Source: CBDDEC01 sp965226785 (GTDB lineage Bacteria > Chloroflexota > Dehalococcoidia > UBA2979). Taken from it: a stretch of 64,000 bases of DNA. The notes beneath the pieces are model-generated. The model was not told where the DNA came from and ran no database searches. It saw nothing but the letters and a program-made list of their open reading frames with translations. Below, piece after piece: positions 39,306-46,983 of the stretch; position 1 is the first letter of the stretch, and each line of letters opens with the position of its first letter. The position numbers and the translations under genes are program-made. The stretch is from assembly GCA_965226785.1 (NCBI GenBank), contig CBDDEC010000004.1, positions 1,240,001 through 1,304,000 on the forward strand. The letters run 5' to 3'.

Positions 39306-40511
39306 ATGCGTGAGATCCGCCCAGTGACCGAGGATGAGCTACCGCAGTTCTATCGGCACGCAGCGCGCCAGCTCGGTCTGCCGATGAGCATGTTCGGCGG
39401 CATGAGCCCTGACTGGACGCTCGCCGCCTTCGAGGACGGTCAGATCGCGACGACCTATGCGTTCTGGCCGCTCCAAATTCGGTTCAACGGTCCACCGATC
39501 CCGATCGCCGGCGTGACCATGGTGTCGACCCACCCCTCGTACCGCCGCCAGGGCAACTTGCGCGCCATCACGAAGCAGCACTTCGAGGGCATGCACGAAC
39601 GCGGCGAGGTGGCGTGGGCTGGGCTGCACCCGGCACTGATGGCGATTTACGGGCGTTACGGCTACGGCACCGTCAATATCCGCCACGCGTACACGGTCCC
39701 CCCGCAGTACATCCGCTTCGCGCACGAGGTCGAAGTGCCGGGTGAACTGCGTGAGGTGAACGTCGAGGAGGAGTTCGGGCTGCTCGTCGACGTCTACCGG
39801 CGCTTCCGCGAGGAGCGCAACGGCCTCGTCCATCGTGGCCGAGCGATGTGGGACGCCGGACCGATCAGCGACCCACCGGCGAATCACCAGCAGACCATCC
39901 TCGCCTACGAGGAGCACGGCGAACCGCTCGGTTATGTCGTGTACCACAACGGCCCCGGTTCGGGCGTCCAGGGCCCCGGCCCGTCTCAGTACGTCAACGT
40001 GACCGACCTCTTCGGCCTCGTGCCCGCCGCTCACGCCGCGATCTGGGGCGCGCTCGCCGCCTACGACAACGCCGCCGAGGTGCGCTGGAACTACGCGCCC
40101 GTCGATGACCCGCTGCCGAACATGCTGGTGGAGCCTCGGATGCTCGACATCCGCGCGAGCGACGGCATCATGGCGCGCCCGGTCTCGGTCGAGGAGGCGC
40201 TGGTGCAGCGCCCCTACCCCGAGCGCGCCCAGCTCCGCTTCGAGCTCGTCGACGAGTTCTGCGAGTGGAACGCCGGCCGCTGGGAGCTGGAGACCGACCC
40301 GGAGGCGTCCTCGATGTCACGGATCGACGGTCAGACTGTCGACCTGACGTTGACGCCGGACACCCTCACCGGCATGGTCTGGGGTCGCATCACCGCCACC
40401 GACGCCGCCCGCGCTGGGCTGATCGAGGTCCACGACGAACGTGCCCTCGCGCGCTGGGATGCGGCACTGAAGACGAAGCACGTCCCGTACGAGGCAGAGC
40501 ACACCTGGTAG
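39306..40511 (+). CDS. GNAT acetyltransferase of the Eis type
   Basis: The 401-residue protein starts with a GNAT domain (MREIRPVTEDELPQFY; acetyl-CoA loop STHPSYRRQGNLRAI), continues with a second GNAT-like region (about 170-290, with HNGPGSG and YVNVTDLFGL) and ends in an SCP2-like segment (QTVDLTLTPDTLTGMVWGRIT). This three-part build matches Eis-type multi-acetylating enzymes. Some Eis proteins modify aminoglycosides, others proteins or amines; the substrate here is unknown. It starts two bases after the DUF35 stop. Confidence 0.87.
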   Translation: MREIRPVTEDELPQFYRHAARQLGLPMSMFGGMSPDWTLAAFEDGQIATTYAFWPLQIRFNGPPIPIAGVTMVSTHPSYRRQGNLRAITKQHFEGMHERGEVAWAGLHPALMAIYGRYGYGTVNIRHAYTVPPQYIRFAHEVEVPGELREVNVEEEFGLLVDVYRRFREERNGLVHRGRAMWDAGPISDPPANHQQTILAYEEHGEPLGYVVYHNGPGSGVQGPGPSQYVNVTDLFGLVPAAHAAIWGALAAYDNAAEVRWNYAPVDDPLPNMLVEPRMLDIRASDGIMARPVSVEEALVQRPYPERAQLRFELVDEFCEWNAGRWELETDPEASSMSRIDGQTVDLTLTPDTLTGMVWGRITATDAARAGLIEVHDERALARWDAALKTKHVPYEAEHTW

Positions 40512-40520
40512 CTGTCTGCC

Positions 40521-42011
40521 CTACTCACCTCGGCGGAGGACGCGCCCAACCCGGGCATGTGTGTGCTCGCCGTCGCGCACCACAGCCTCGCCGTTGACGA
40601 AGACGAACGGCATCCCCTCGGGAGCGCGGCGCGGGTCCTCGTACGTCGAAACCTCCGCGACGGTCTCCGGATCGAACAGCAAGAGGTCTGCGTAGGCGCC
40701 CTCCCGGATGATGCCGCGGTCGGTCAGCGCGAACTTCGCCGCGGGCATGCCAGAGGCCTTGTGCACCGCTTCCTCGAGCGTGAGCACGCCCTCGTCGCGG
40801 ACGTAGTAGCCGAGGATCCGGGGGTAGCTGCCGAAGTGGCGCGGGTGCGGTCGAGTACCCCAGCCGATGCCATCGGTGCCGATCATCGTGCTCGGGTGAC
40901 GCATCACGGTGCGCACGTCCGCTTCGTCCATCATGAAGGCGATGGCGATGACGTTGCCGTCCTCCTCGTCGACCAGGCGCTTCGCAGCGTCCTCTGCCAG
41001 CAGGTCCCAGCGCTCCGACAGGTCGGCCACGCTCAGCCCTTCGAGGTCAGGCTGACCGGGGACGGCTGCGAGGAGGATGTCCTCGCCGGTCATGCCGCCA
41101 CTCGTGAAGAACTCGTTCTGCACCATGGCGCCCAGACGCGTGGAGCCCGCGGTGTACGGATACTGGTCGGCGTGCACCTCGACGCCGCGGTCCTGCGCCG
41201 CCTCGATCTGCGCCAGCGATTCGGTCACCCGACCCCAGACGGACCGTCCCGAGGCCTTGTGGTGCGAGATCTGGACAGGTCGCCCGAGCGCCTCGCCGAT
41301 CGCGATCGCCTCGGCGTGCGCCTGGAGCAGCGTCTCGCCCTCACCTCGGACGTGCGAGGCGTAGAGACCGCCGAGGTCGCGCAGCGGCTCGGAGACCGCG
41401 ATGATCTCCTCCGTCGAGACATAGCGGCCGGGTTCGTAGATCAGTCCAGTCGAAACGCCGACGGCTCCGGACTGGAGCCCCTCGCTCACCACGGCGCGCA
41501 TCGCCTCGATCTCCTCGTCCGTCGCGGGGCGCTGCTCGGTCGAGCTGCCGATCACCCCGCCGCGCAGGGTGCCGAGGCCGATCAGCTGCGCCACGTTGAT
41601 CGACGGCGGCTGCGCCTCGATCGCTGCGAGGTACGCGCCATGGTCGTCCCAGCTCGGCACGACCGCCGGGTCGACGCCCGCCTGGCGGAGGTTCCCCGTC
41701 GGCAGACGCTGCGGGACGACGCCTGACCCGCAGTTCCCGTTGACCACCGTGGTCACGCCCTGCATCGACTTGCCGGTGACGTCGGGCTCCGCCAGCACGA
41801 GGATGTCGTCATGCGAATGCACGTCGATGAACCCCGGCGCGACCGCCAGCGAAGAGGCGTCGATCGTCTCGGCCGCGGTCGCGTCCGCTTCGATCGCCCC
41901 GACTGTGGCGATGCGGTCGCCGCGCACGCCGATGTCTGCGCGCTCGCCCGGCGCGCCCGTCCCGTCGAGCACGAGTCCACGGCGGATCACGATGTCGTAG
42001 TGCTCTGGCAT
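40521..42011 (-). CDS. Amidohydrolase, N-acyl-D-amino-acid deacylase family
   Basis: The 496-residue protein has the metal-dependent amidohydrolase start (DIVIRRGLVLDGTGAPGERADIGVRGDRIATVG ... APGFIDVHSHDD), the D-aminoacylase block VTTVVNGNCGSG, a catalytic ISHHKASG, and a late GTDGIGWGTRPHPRHFGSYPRILG block typical of D-aminoacylases. It would remove acyl groups from N-acyl-D-amino acids, perhaps from cell-wall debris. The ATG at 42011 follows AAGGGACAAG. It is the last gene of a three-gene minus-strand unit with threonine synthase and another amidohydrolase. Confidence 0.9.
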   Translation of the reverse strand: MPEHYDIVIRRGLVLDGTGAPGERADIGVRGDRIATVGAIEADATAAETIDASSLAVAPGFIDVHSHDDILVLAEPDVTGKSMQGVTTVVNGNCGSGVVPQRLPTGNLRQAGVDPAVVPSWDDHGAYLAAIEAQPPSINVAQLIGLGTLRGGVIGSSTEQRPATDEEIEAMRAVVSEGLQSGAVGVSTGLIYEPGRYVSTEEIIAVSEPLRDLGGLYASHVRGEGETLLQAHAEAIAIGEALGRPVQISHHKASGRSVWGRVTESLAQIEAAQDRGVEVHADQYPYTAGSTRLGAMVQNEFFTSGGMTGEDILLAAVPGQPDLEGLSVADLSERWDLLAEDAAKRLVDEEDGNVIAIAFMMDEADVRTVMRHPSTMIGTDGIGWGTRPHPRHFGSYPRILGYYVRDEGVLTLEEAVHKASGMPAAKFALTDRGIIREGAYADLLLFDPETVAEVSTYEDPRRAPEGMPFVFVNGEAVVRDGEHTHARVGRVLRRGE

Positions 42012-42024
42012 CTTGTCCCTTCGA

Positions 42025-43212
42025 CTACGAGGCGGGCCGCAGCTCCGGATGCTTAAGGCCCGTGCCCGTGTTGAACAGGACCACACGTTCATCTCGGTCG
42101 ATCGTGCCGTCGCGAACGAGCCTCCGTAGTGCGGCGAGGGTCGCTCCGCCTTCTGGACAGGCGTCGATGCCCTCGATCGTGCCGAGGGCGCGCACGCCCT
42201 TCACGATCTCCTCGTCTGGTACGGCGACGGCGACGCCAGCGCTCTCACGCAACGTCGTGAGGATCAGGTCATCGGCGAAAGGGCCCGGCACGCGGATTCC
42301 GGGCGCGAGCGTCGTCGCGTCGTCCCAGAACTCGGCGCGATCCGCCCCCGCGTCGAACGCCCGCACGATCGGCGCGCAGCCCTCGGACTGGACCGCCACC
42401 ATGCGAGGGCGCGATGAGCCGACGAGGCCCATCGCCTGGAGCTCCTCGAACGCCTTCCACATCGCGACGAGGCCGGTGCCGCCGCCAGTGGGATAGATGA
42501 TGACATCAGGCAGTTCGCCGCGGAGCTGCTCCCAGAGTTCGTAACCCATCGTCTTCTTGCCCTCGGCACGGCCCGGCTCTTTGAACGTCGAAATGTCGAA
42601 CCAGCCGGCGTCGGTGCCGCGCTCGCGGATCAGTGTGCCAGCGTCGGCGATCGTGCCATCGACGAGCATCAGCTCCGCGCCGTACGCGCGGACCTCGTCC
42701 ATCATCGCCCGAGGCGTATCGCTGGGCATCGCCGCGTGCACCGGCAGTCCGGCGCGCGCGCCGTAGGCCGCGGCTGCCGAGCCCGCGTTCCCGGCGGTCG
42801 GCACGCCCAGCTCCTCGACGCCCCGTGCGAGGGCGATCGAGACGGCGACGGACATGCCGCGAGCCTTGAACGTGCCGGTCGGGTTGCCACCCTCGTCCTT
42901 CACCAACAGGGTGTCGAGGCCGAGCCTCTCGGCCAGCCGCGGCGCCTCGAGGAGCGGCGTGTAGCCCTCGCCGAGCGAGATGATCTCGTCCTCGTTCACC
43001 GGCATCACCTCGGCGTAGCGCCACATGCTGGCGACGCGCCCTCCGACGGCATCGAGCGACAGCGAGGCGGAGGCGCGATCGAGGTCGTAACGCGCGAACA
43101 GCACCCGCCCGCAGGCGCGGCACACGGTCTGCAGTTCCTTGGCGCTGTGCTCCTCGCCGCAGATCGAGCACTCGTAATGAGTGAGCGTCGAGGCGATGCC
43201 GCCGCCGGTCAC
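42025..43212 (-). CDS. thrC: Threonine synthase (or close PLP-dependent relative)
   Basis: The 395-residue protein is a fold-type II PLP enzyme: an N-terminal four-Cys ribbon (C15, C18, C31, C34), substrate region SLGEGYTPLLEAPRL, PLP Lys116 in NPTGTFKARGM, glycine loop YPTGGGTGLVAMWKA, and a final NTGTGLKHPE. It should make threonine from O-phosphohomoserine. Its neighbours are catabolic amidohydrolases rather than other threonine genes, so a role on a different amino acid substrate is possible. The GTG overlaps the upstream amidohydrolase stop (GTGA). Confidence 0.88.
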   Translation of the reverse strand: MTGGGIASTLTHYECSICGEEHSAKELQTVCRACGRVLFARYDLDRASASLSLDAVGGRVASMWRYAEVMPVNEDEIISLGEGYTPLLEAPRLAERLGLDTLLVKDEGGNPTGTFKARGMSVAVSIALARGVEELGVPTAGNAGSAAAAYGARAGLPVHAAMPSDTPRAMMDEVRAYGAELMLVDGTIADAGTLIRERGTDAGWFDISTFKEPGRAEGKKTMGYELWEQLRGELPDVIIYPTGGGTGLVAMWKAFEELQAMGLVGSSRPRMVAVQSEGCAPIVRAFDAGADRAEFWDDATTLAPGIRVPGPFADDLILTTLRESAGVAVAVPDEEIVKGVRALGTIEGIDACPEGGATLAALRRLVRDGTIDRDERVVLFNTGTGLKHPELRPAS

Positions 43213-44441
43213 GCCAGCTCGTCGCGGTGCGCGTGTCCGCCGACCATCACCAGCGGCATCTTGGCCTGGTCCTGCAGGATCGCGATGTCATCGAGCGGGT
43301 TGCCGTCGATGACGAGCAGGTCGGCGAACTTGCCTGCCTCGAGCGTGCCGACGTCGTCCGCCGTGTGGATGCACTCGCTGGCGACCTGCGTGGTCGCCAC
43401 GATGGCGTCCATGGCCGACATCCCGATCTCGGTCATGAACTGCAGCTCTTCGGCGTTGGTCCCGTGCTTGCCGACGCCCGCGTCGGTCCCCATCGCGATA
43501 CGCACGCCCGCCTCGCGCGCCGCGCGGATGCTCTCGCGATGCACCTCGAGCACCTCGTGCGTCTTGCGCAACGACTGCGGCAGAACCGAGCCCGGGTTCT
43601 CCTTCTCACGGATCAGCACCCCTCGAGGCGCATGCAACGTCGGTACCAGGAACGTGCGGCGCGCCTTCATCTCGTCGATCACCTCGTCGTCGAGGAAGAT
43701 GCCGTGCTCGATCGACTCGACGCCGGCGACCACGGCGTTGCGAATGCCCGCGGTCGCCTGCGCGTGCGCCATGCATGTCTTCCCGTGCTGTGCGGCCTCG
43801 TAGACCATCACCGCGATCTCCTCGGCGGTGAACTGAGGCGAGCCCGGCTCGTCCGACGGCGACATGACGCCGCCCGTCGCGTGGAGCTTGATGAAGTCGG
43901 CACCGGCTCGCAGCACCGTCCGCGTCGCCCGGCGCACCTCGTCCTCGCCGTCGCAGATGTTCTCTGGCCACTCGACGCCGTTGCCGCGCGCCATGCGCAC
44001 CCCCGAGGGCATCGTCGCGTCGCCGTGACCGCCCGTCTGCGAGAGCGCCGTGATCGCGATCTGCATCCGCGGCGCCGCAATCAGACCTCGCTGGGCGGCG
44101 AGCTTGAACCCGGCGGGCGACCCGCCGGCGTCGCGCACCGAGGTGATGCCAGCGTCGAGAGTGATGCGGGCGTTCTCCGCCGCCTCGAACGTGGCCAGCG
44201 TCGGCGGGGTCAGCGCGCGTTCCTGCATGGTCTTGCGGCCGGAATAAAAGTGAACGTGACTGTCGATCATCCCGGGCATGACCGCCATGCCGCCGACATC
44301 GCGCACACTCGCGTCCGACGGCACGGCGGCATCGCTGCCTGCCTCGACGATCCGCCCCTCGTCGTCGATGACGACCGTCGCGTTGGCGACGGGATCGCCG
44401 CCACGGCCGTCGATCAGTGTCGCTCCGGTGATCGCCTGCAT
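43209..44441 (-). CDS. Amidohydrolase family protein (imidazolonepropionase/prolidase-like)
   Basis: The 410-residue protein has amidohydrolase metal residues in MPGMIDSHVHFYSG (HxH), a Lys in DFIKLHATGG, His in CMAHAQATAGIRNAVVAGVESIEHG, and the catalytic Asp in IAMGTDAGVGKHG, followed by ADLLVIDGNPLDD. This matches the Sgx9260/imidazolonepropionase-like group, several of which are cytosolic dipeptidases cutting X-Pro or other dipeptides. It is the first gene of the minus-strand unit that includes threonine synthase and a D-aminoacylase-like enzyme. Confidence 0.88.
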   Translation of the reverse strand: MQAITGATLIDGRGGDPVANATVVIDDEGRIVEAGSDAAVPSDASVRDVGGMAVMPGMIDSHVHFYSGRKTMQERALTPPTLATFEAAENARITLDAGITSVRDAGGSPAGFKLAAQRGLIAAPRMQIAITALSQTGGHGDATMPSGVRMARGNGVEWPENICDGEDEVRRATRTVLRAGADFIKLHATGGVMSPSDEPGSPQFTAEEIAVMVYEAAQHGKTCMAHAQATAGIRNAVVAGVESIEHGIFLDDEVIDEMKARRTFLVPTLHAPRGVLIREKENPGSVLPQSLRKTHEVLEVHRESIRAAREAGVRIAMGTDAGVGKHGTNAEELQFMTEIGMSAMDAIVATTQVASECIHTADDVGTLEAGKFADLLVIDGNPLDDIAILQDQAKMPLVMVGGHAHRDELA

Positions 44442-44560
44442 TCGTCGCTCCCTCGCGCGCGCCCATGTGCGGGCCGGTCGCCGCCTCGACGCTCGCGGAT
44501 TCTACTTCGCCGAGGGGCTCGTGTAGGATCCGCAAAGGTCACGGAAGGATGGGTCGCCCG

Positions 44561-45778
44561 ATGGTCGACTTCACCGATACGACGGAACAGGCCGAATGGC
44601 GCGCCGAGGTGCAGGCCTTCATCGACGAGCACCTCCCCGAGGTGCTGGCCGAGGACGCGCTCTACCAGGGCAGCCTCGGCGGGATGAACCGTGGCAAGCT
44701 CTCGCGCGACGAGTCTCGCGACCTCATGAAGTCCTGGCGGCAGGCCGTGCACGACCGCGGCTGGATCGCTCCTGCCTGGCCCAAGAACGTCGGCGGCGCG
44801 GATATGTCGCCGATGGAGCAGTTCATCATGCGCGAGGTCTTCACGGAGAACCGCGCGCCCATCGTCTCCGTCCCTGACGTCGGTTCCACGGTGCTCGTGC
44901 ACGGCTCCGAGGAGCAGAAGGAGGAGTTCCTCCCGCCGATGGTGCGTGGCGAGATCCAGTGGTGCCAGGGGTATTCCGAGCCGGGCGCCGGTTCCGACCT
45001 CGCCTCGGTGCAGACGCGCGGCGTACGTGACGGCGACGACTTCGTCATTAACGGACAGAAGATCTGGACCTCGGGTGCGGCCACCGCTGACATGATCTTC
45101 GCGCTGATTCGCACCGATCCGGACGCGCCGAAGCACCGCGGCATCACCTACCTCCTGTTCCCGATGGACTCGCCGGGGATCACCGTGCGCCCGCTGGAGC
45201 AGATCACGGGCTCGATGTCCTTCAACGAAGTGTTCTTCGAGGACGTGCGCGTCCCCGTTCGCAACGCCGTCGGCGAGATCAACCGCGGGTGGTACGTCGG
45301 CGCGACGCACCTCGACTTCGAGCGCTCCTCGATCGGCTCCGCGGTCGGCTTCGCCAACCGGCTGGACGACCTGCTGACGTTCCTCAAGGACGAGCGGGAC
45401 GCTGGCACTGGCCGCACCAACCTCGGCGAAGCGCCGGAAACGCGGACGAAGCTCGCGGACCGCTTCATCGAGGCGAGCGTCGCGAGGAACTTCTCGAACC
45501 GCATCATCACGATGCAGAACCGCGGGCTGATCCCGAACTACGAGGCCTCGGTGCAGAAGCTGTTCTCGAGCGAGCTGCACCAGCGCATCAGTGCGACCGC
45601 CGTCACCGCCCTCGGCCAGTACAGCCTGATCTACGACGAGAGCGACGAGCGCGCCCCCATGCGCGCGCGCTGGGGCACCTACTACCTCGCTACGGTCGCC
45701 GAAACGATCGGCGCCGGCACGTCCGAGATCCAGCGCAACGTCATCGCCACCCGCGGCCTCGGCCTGCCGAGGGGTTAG
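44561..45778 (+). CDS. Acyl-CoA dehydrogenase
   Basis: The 405-residue flavoprotein shows the ACAD pattern: N-terminal helices, FAD/substrate region WCQGYSEPGAGSDLASVQTRGVRDGDDFVINGQKIWTS in consecutive short blocks, then the C-terminal helical domain ending AETIGAGTSEIQRNVIATRGLGLPR. It oxidises an acyl-CoA to the enoyl-CoA. It resembles the FadE/steroid-type groups with long C-terminal arms. GGAAGG stands 12 bases before ATG 44561; ATG 44549 is too close to it. Genes for CoA-transferase and thiolase-like proteins elsewhere in the window fit an acyl-CoA degradation lifestyle. Confidence 0.92.
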   Translation: MVDFTDTTEQAEWRAEVQAFIDEHLPEVLAEDALYQGSLGGMNRGKLSRDESRDLMKSWRQAVHDRGWIAPAWPKNVGGADMSPMEQFIMREVFTENRAPIVSVPDVGSTVLVHGSEEQKEEFLPPMVRGEIQWCQGYSEPGAGSDLASVQTRGVRDGDDFVINGQKIWTSGAATADMIFALIRTDPDAPKHRGITYLLFPMDSPGITVRPLEQITGSMSFNEVFFEDVRVPVRNAVGEINRGWYVGATHLDFERSSIGSAVGFANRLDDLLTFLKDERDAGTGRTNLGEAPETRTKLADRFIEASVARNFSNRIITMQNRGLIPNYEASVQKLFSSELHQRISATAVTALGQYSLIYDESDERAPMRARWGTYYLATVAETIGAGTSEIQRNVIATRGLGLPRG

Positions 45779-45873
45779 CGCACCCTTCGAGGCTCGGGCG
45801 GCCGCGCTTCCGCGATTGCGGCGGGGCCGCTACGCTCGCGCCTCCACGGCTGACCAGCGTTTTGAGGTGTGCG

Positions 45874-46983
45874 ATGACCTTGGCTGCGGAGACGGCGGCG
45901 ATCGTCGGGCGGTCCATCGAGGAGGCAGACACGCCGGCGCTCTGGGTCGACCTCGAGGCGCTCGACCACAACATCGCGATGATGGCCACGCGGGCCGCCG
46001 AGTCCGGCGTCGACTGGCGTCCCCACGTGAAGGCGAGCAAGTCGCCCGACCTCGCGCGACGCCTCGTCGCTGGCGGCGCGGTCGGTATCACCTGCGCCAA
46101 GGTGAGCGAAGCCGAGGTGATGGCCGCTGGCGGCCTCGACGACATCCTGATCGCCAACGAGATCGTCGGCGCGACGAAGATCGCTCGGTTGATCGACATC
46201 GCCTCGAGCGTGCGCATCTGCGTGGCGGTGGACGACCCAACGAATCTGCGTGCGATCGCCGAGGCGGCAGCGGACGCCGGCGTGAACGTCGAGGTCCTCG
46301 TCGACATCAACGTCGGGCTCAACCGCTGCGGCATCACGCCCGACGAGGCGCCGGCCCTCGCTCAGCTCGCGATCGACTTCGATGGCGTCTCGCTGCGAGG
46401 GCTGATGGGCTACGAAGGCCACGTCATGGGCATCCCCGACCTCGAGGAGAAAGAGGCGGCGTCGCAGGCCTCGGCTGACGTACTGGCCGAAGCGCGGGCC
46501 ACCGTCGAGGCGGCGGGCATCGATGTGCCGGTGCGCAGTGGCGCCGGGACCGGCAACTACTGGATCGCCGCGCGCCTGGGCGCGCTCACGGAGATCCAGT
46601 CCGGCGGTGGCGTGCTCCTCGACCTCAGCTACGCCGAGTCGATGAAGGTGCCCGACCACCGGCCAGCACTGTTCGTGCAAGCGCAGGTGATCTCCACGGC
46701 ACGCGCGGGTCGGGCGACCGGCGACGCCGGCTGGAAGACCACGGGCCGCCACACCGGCCTGCCGAGGGTGATCGCACCGAGCGGCGTGACCTGCCTCGGA
46801 CTGAACGCCGAGCACACGGTGCTCGAGCTCGACGAGGGCATCGAGCTTACGCCCGGTCAGCGCTTCACGATGATCCCGCACTACTCCGACTCGACAGTGC
46901 TGCTGCACCGCCAGCTCTACGCCGTTCGCGATGGCATCGTCGAGGCGGTCTGGGACGTCGCCGGCGCCGGGATGCTGCAGTGA
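45874..46983 (+). CDS. D-threonine aldolase / DSD1-type PLP-dependent enzyme
   Basis: The 369-residue protein has the alanine-racemase-like N-terminal barrel with PLP Lys in WRPHVKASKSPDLAR, a GITCAKVSEAEVMAAGG block, VDINVGLNRCG, and the C-terminal metal site region (HYSDSTVLLHRQLY) with GLNAEHTVLE, typical of D-threonine aldolase/D-serine dehydratase-like proteins. It cleaves or dehydrates a D-beta-hydroxy amino acid. With the N-acyl-D-amino-acid deacylase at 40.5 kb this points to D-amino acid use. GAGG lies 8 bases before the ATG. Its stop overlaps the next GTG (GTGA). Confidence 0.9.
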   Translation: MTLAAETAAIVGRSIEEADTPALWVDLEALDHNIAMMATRAAESGVDWRPHVKASKSPDLARRLVAGGAVGITCAKVSEAEVMAAGGLDDILIANEIVGATKIARLIDIASSVRICVAVDDPTNLRAIAEAAADAGVNVEVLVDINVGLNRCGITPDEAPALAQLAIDFDGVSLRGLMGYEGHVMGIPDLEEKEAASQASADVLAEARATVEAAGIDVPVRSGAGTGNYWIAARLGALTEIQSGGGVLLDLSYAESMKVPDHRPALFVQAQVISTARAGRATGDAGWKTTGRHTGLPRVIAPSGVTCLGLNAEHTVLELDEGIELTPGQRFTMIPHYSDSTVLLHRQLYAVRDGIVEAVWDVAGAGMLQ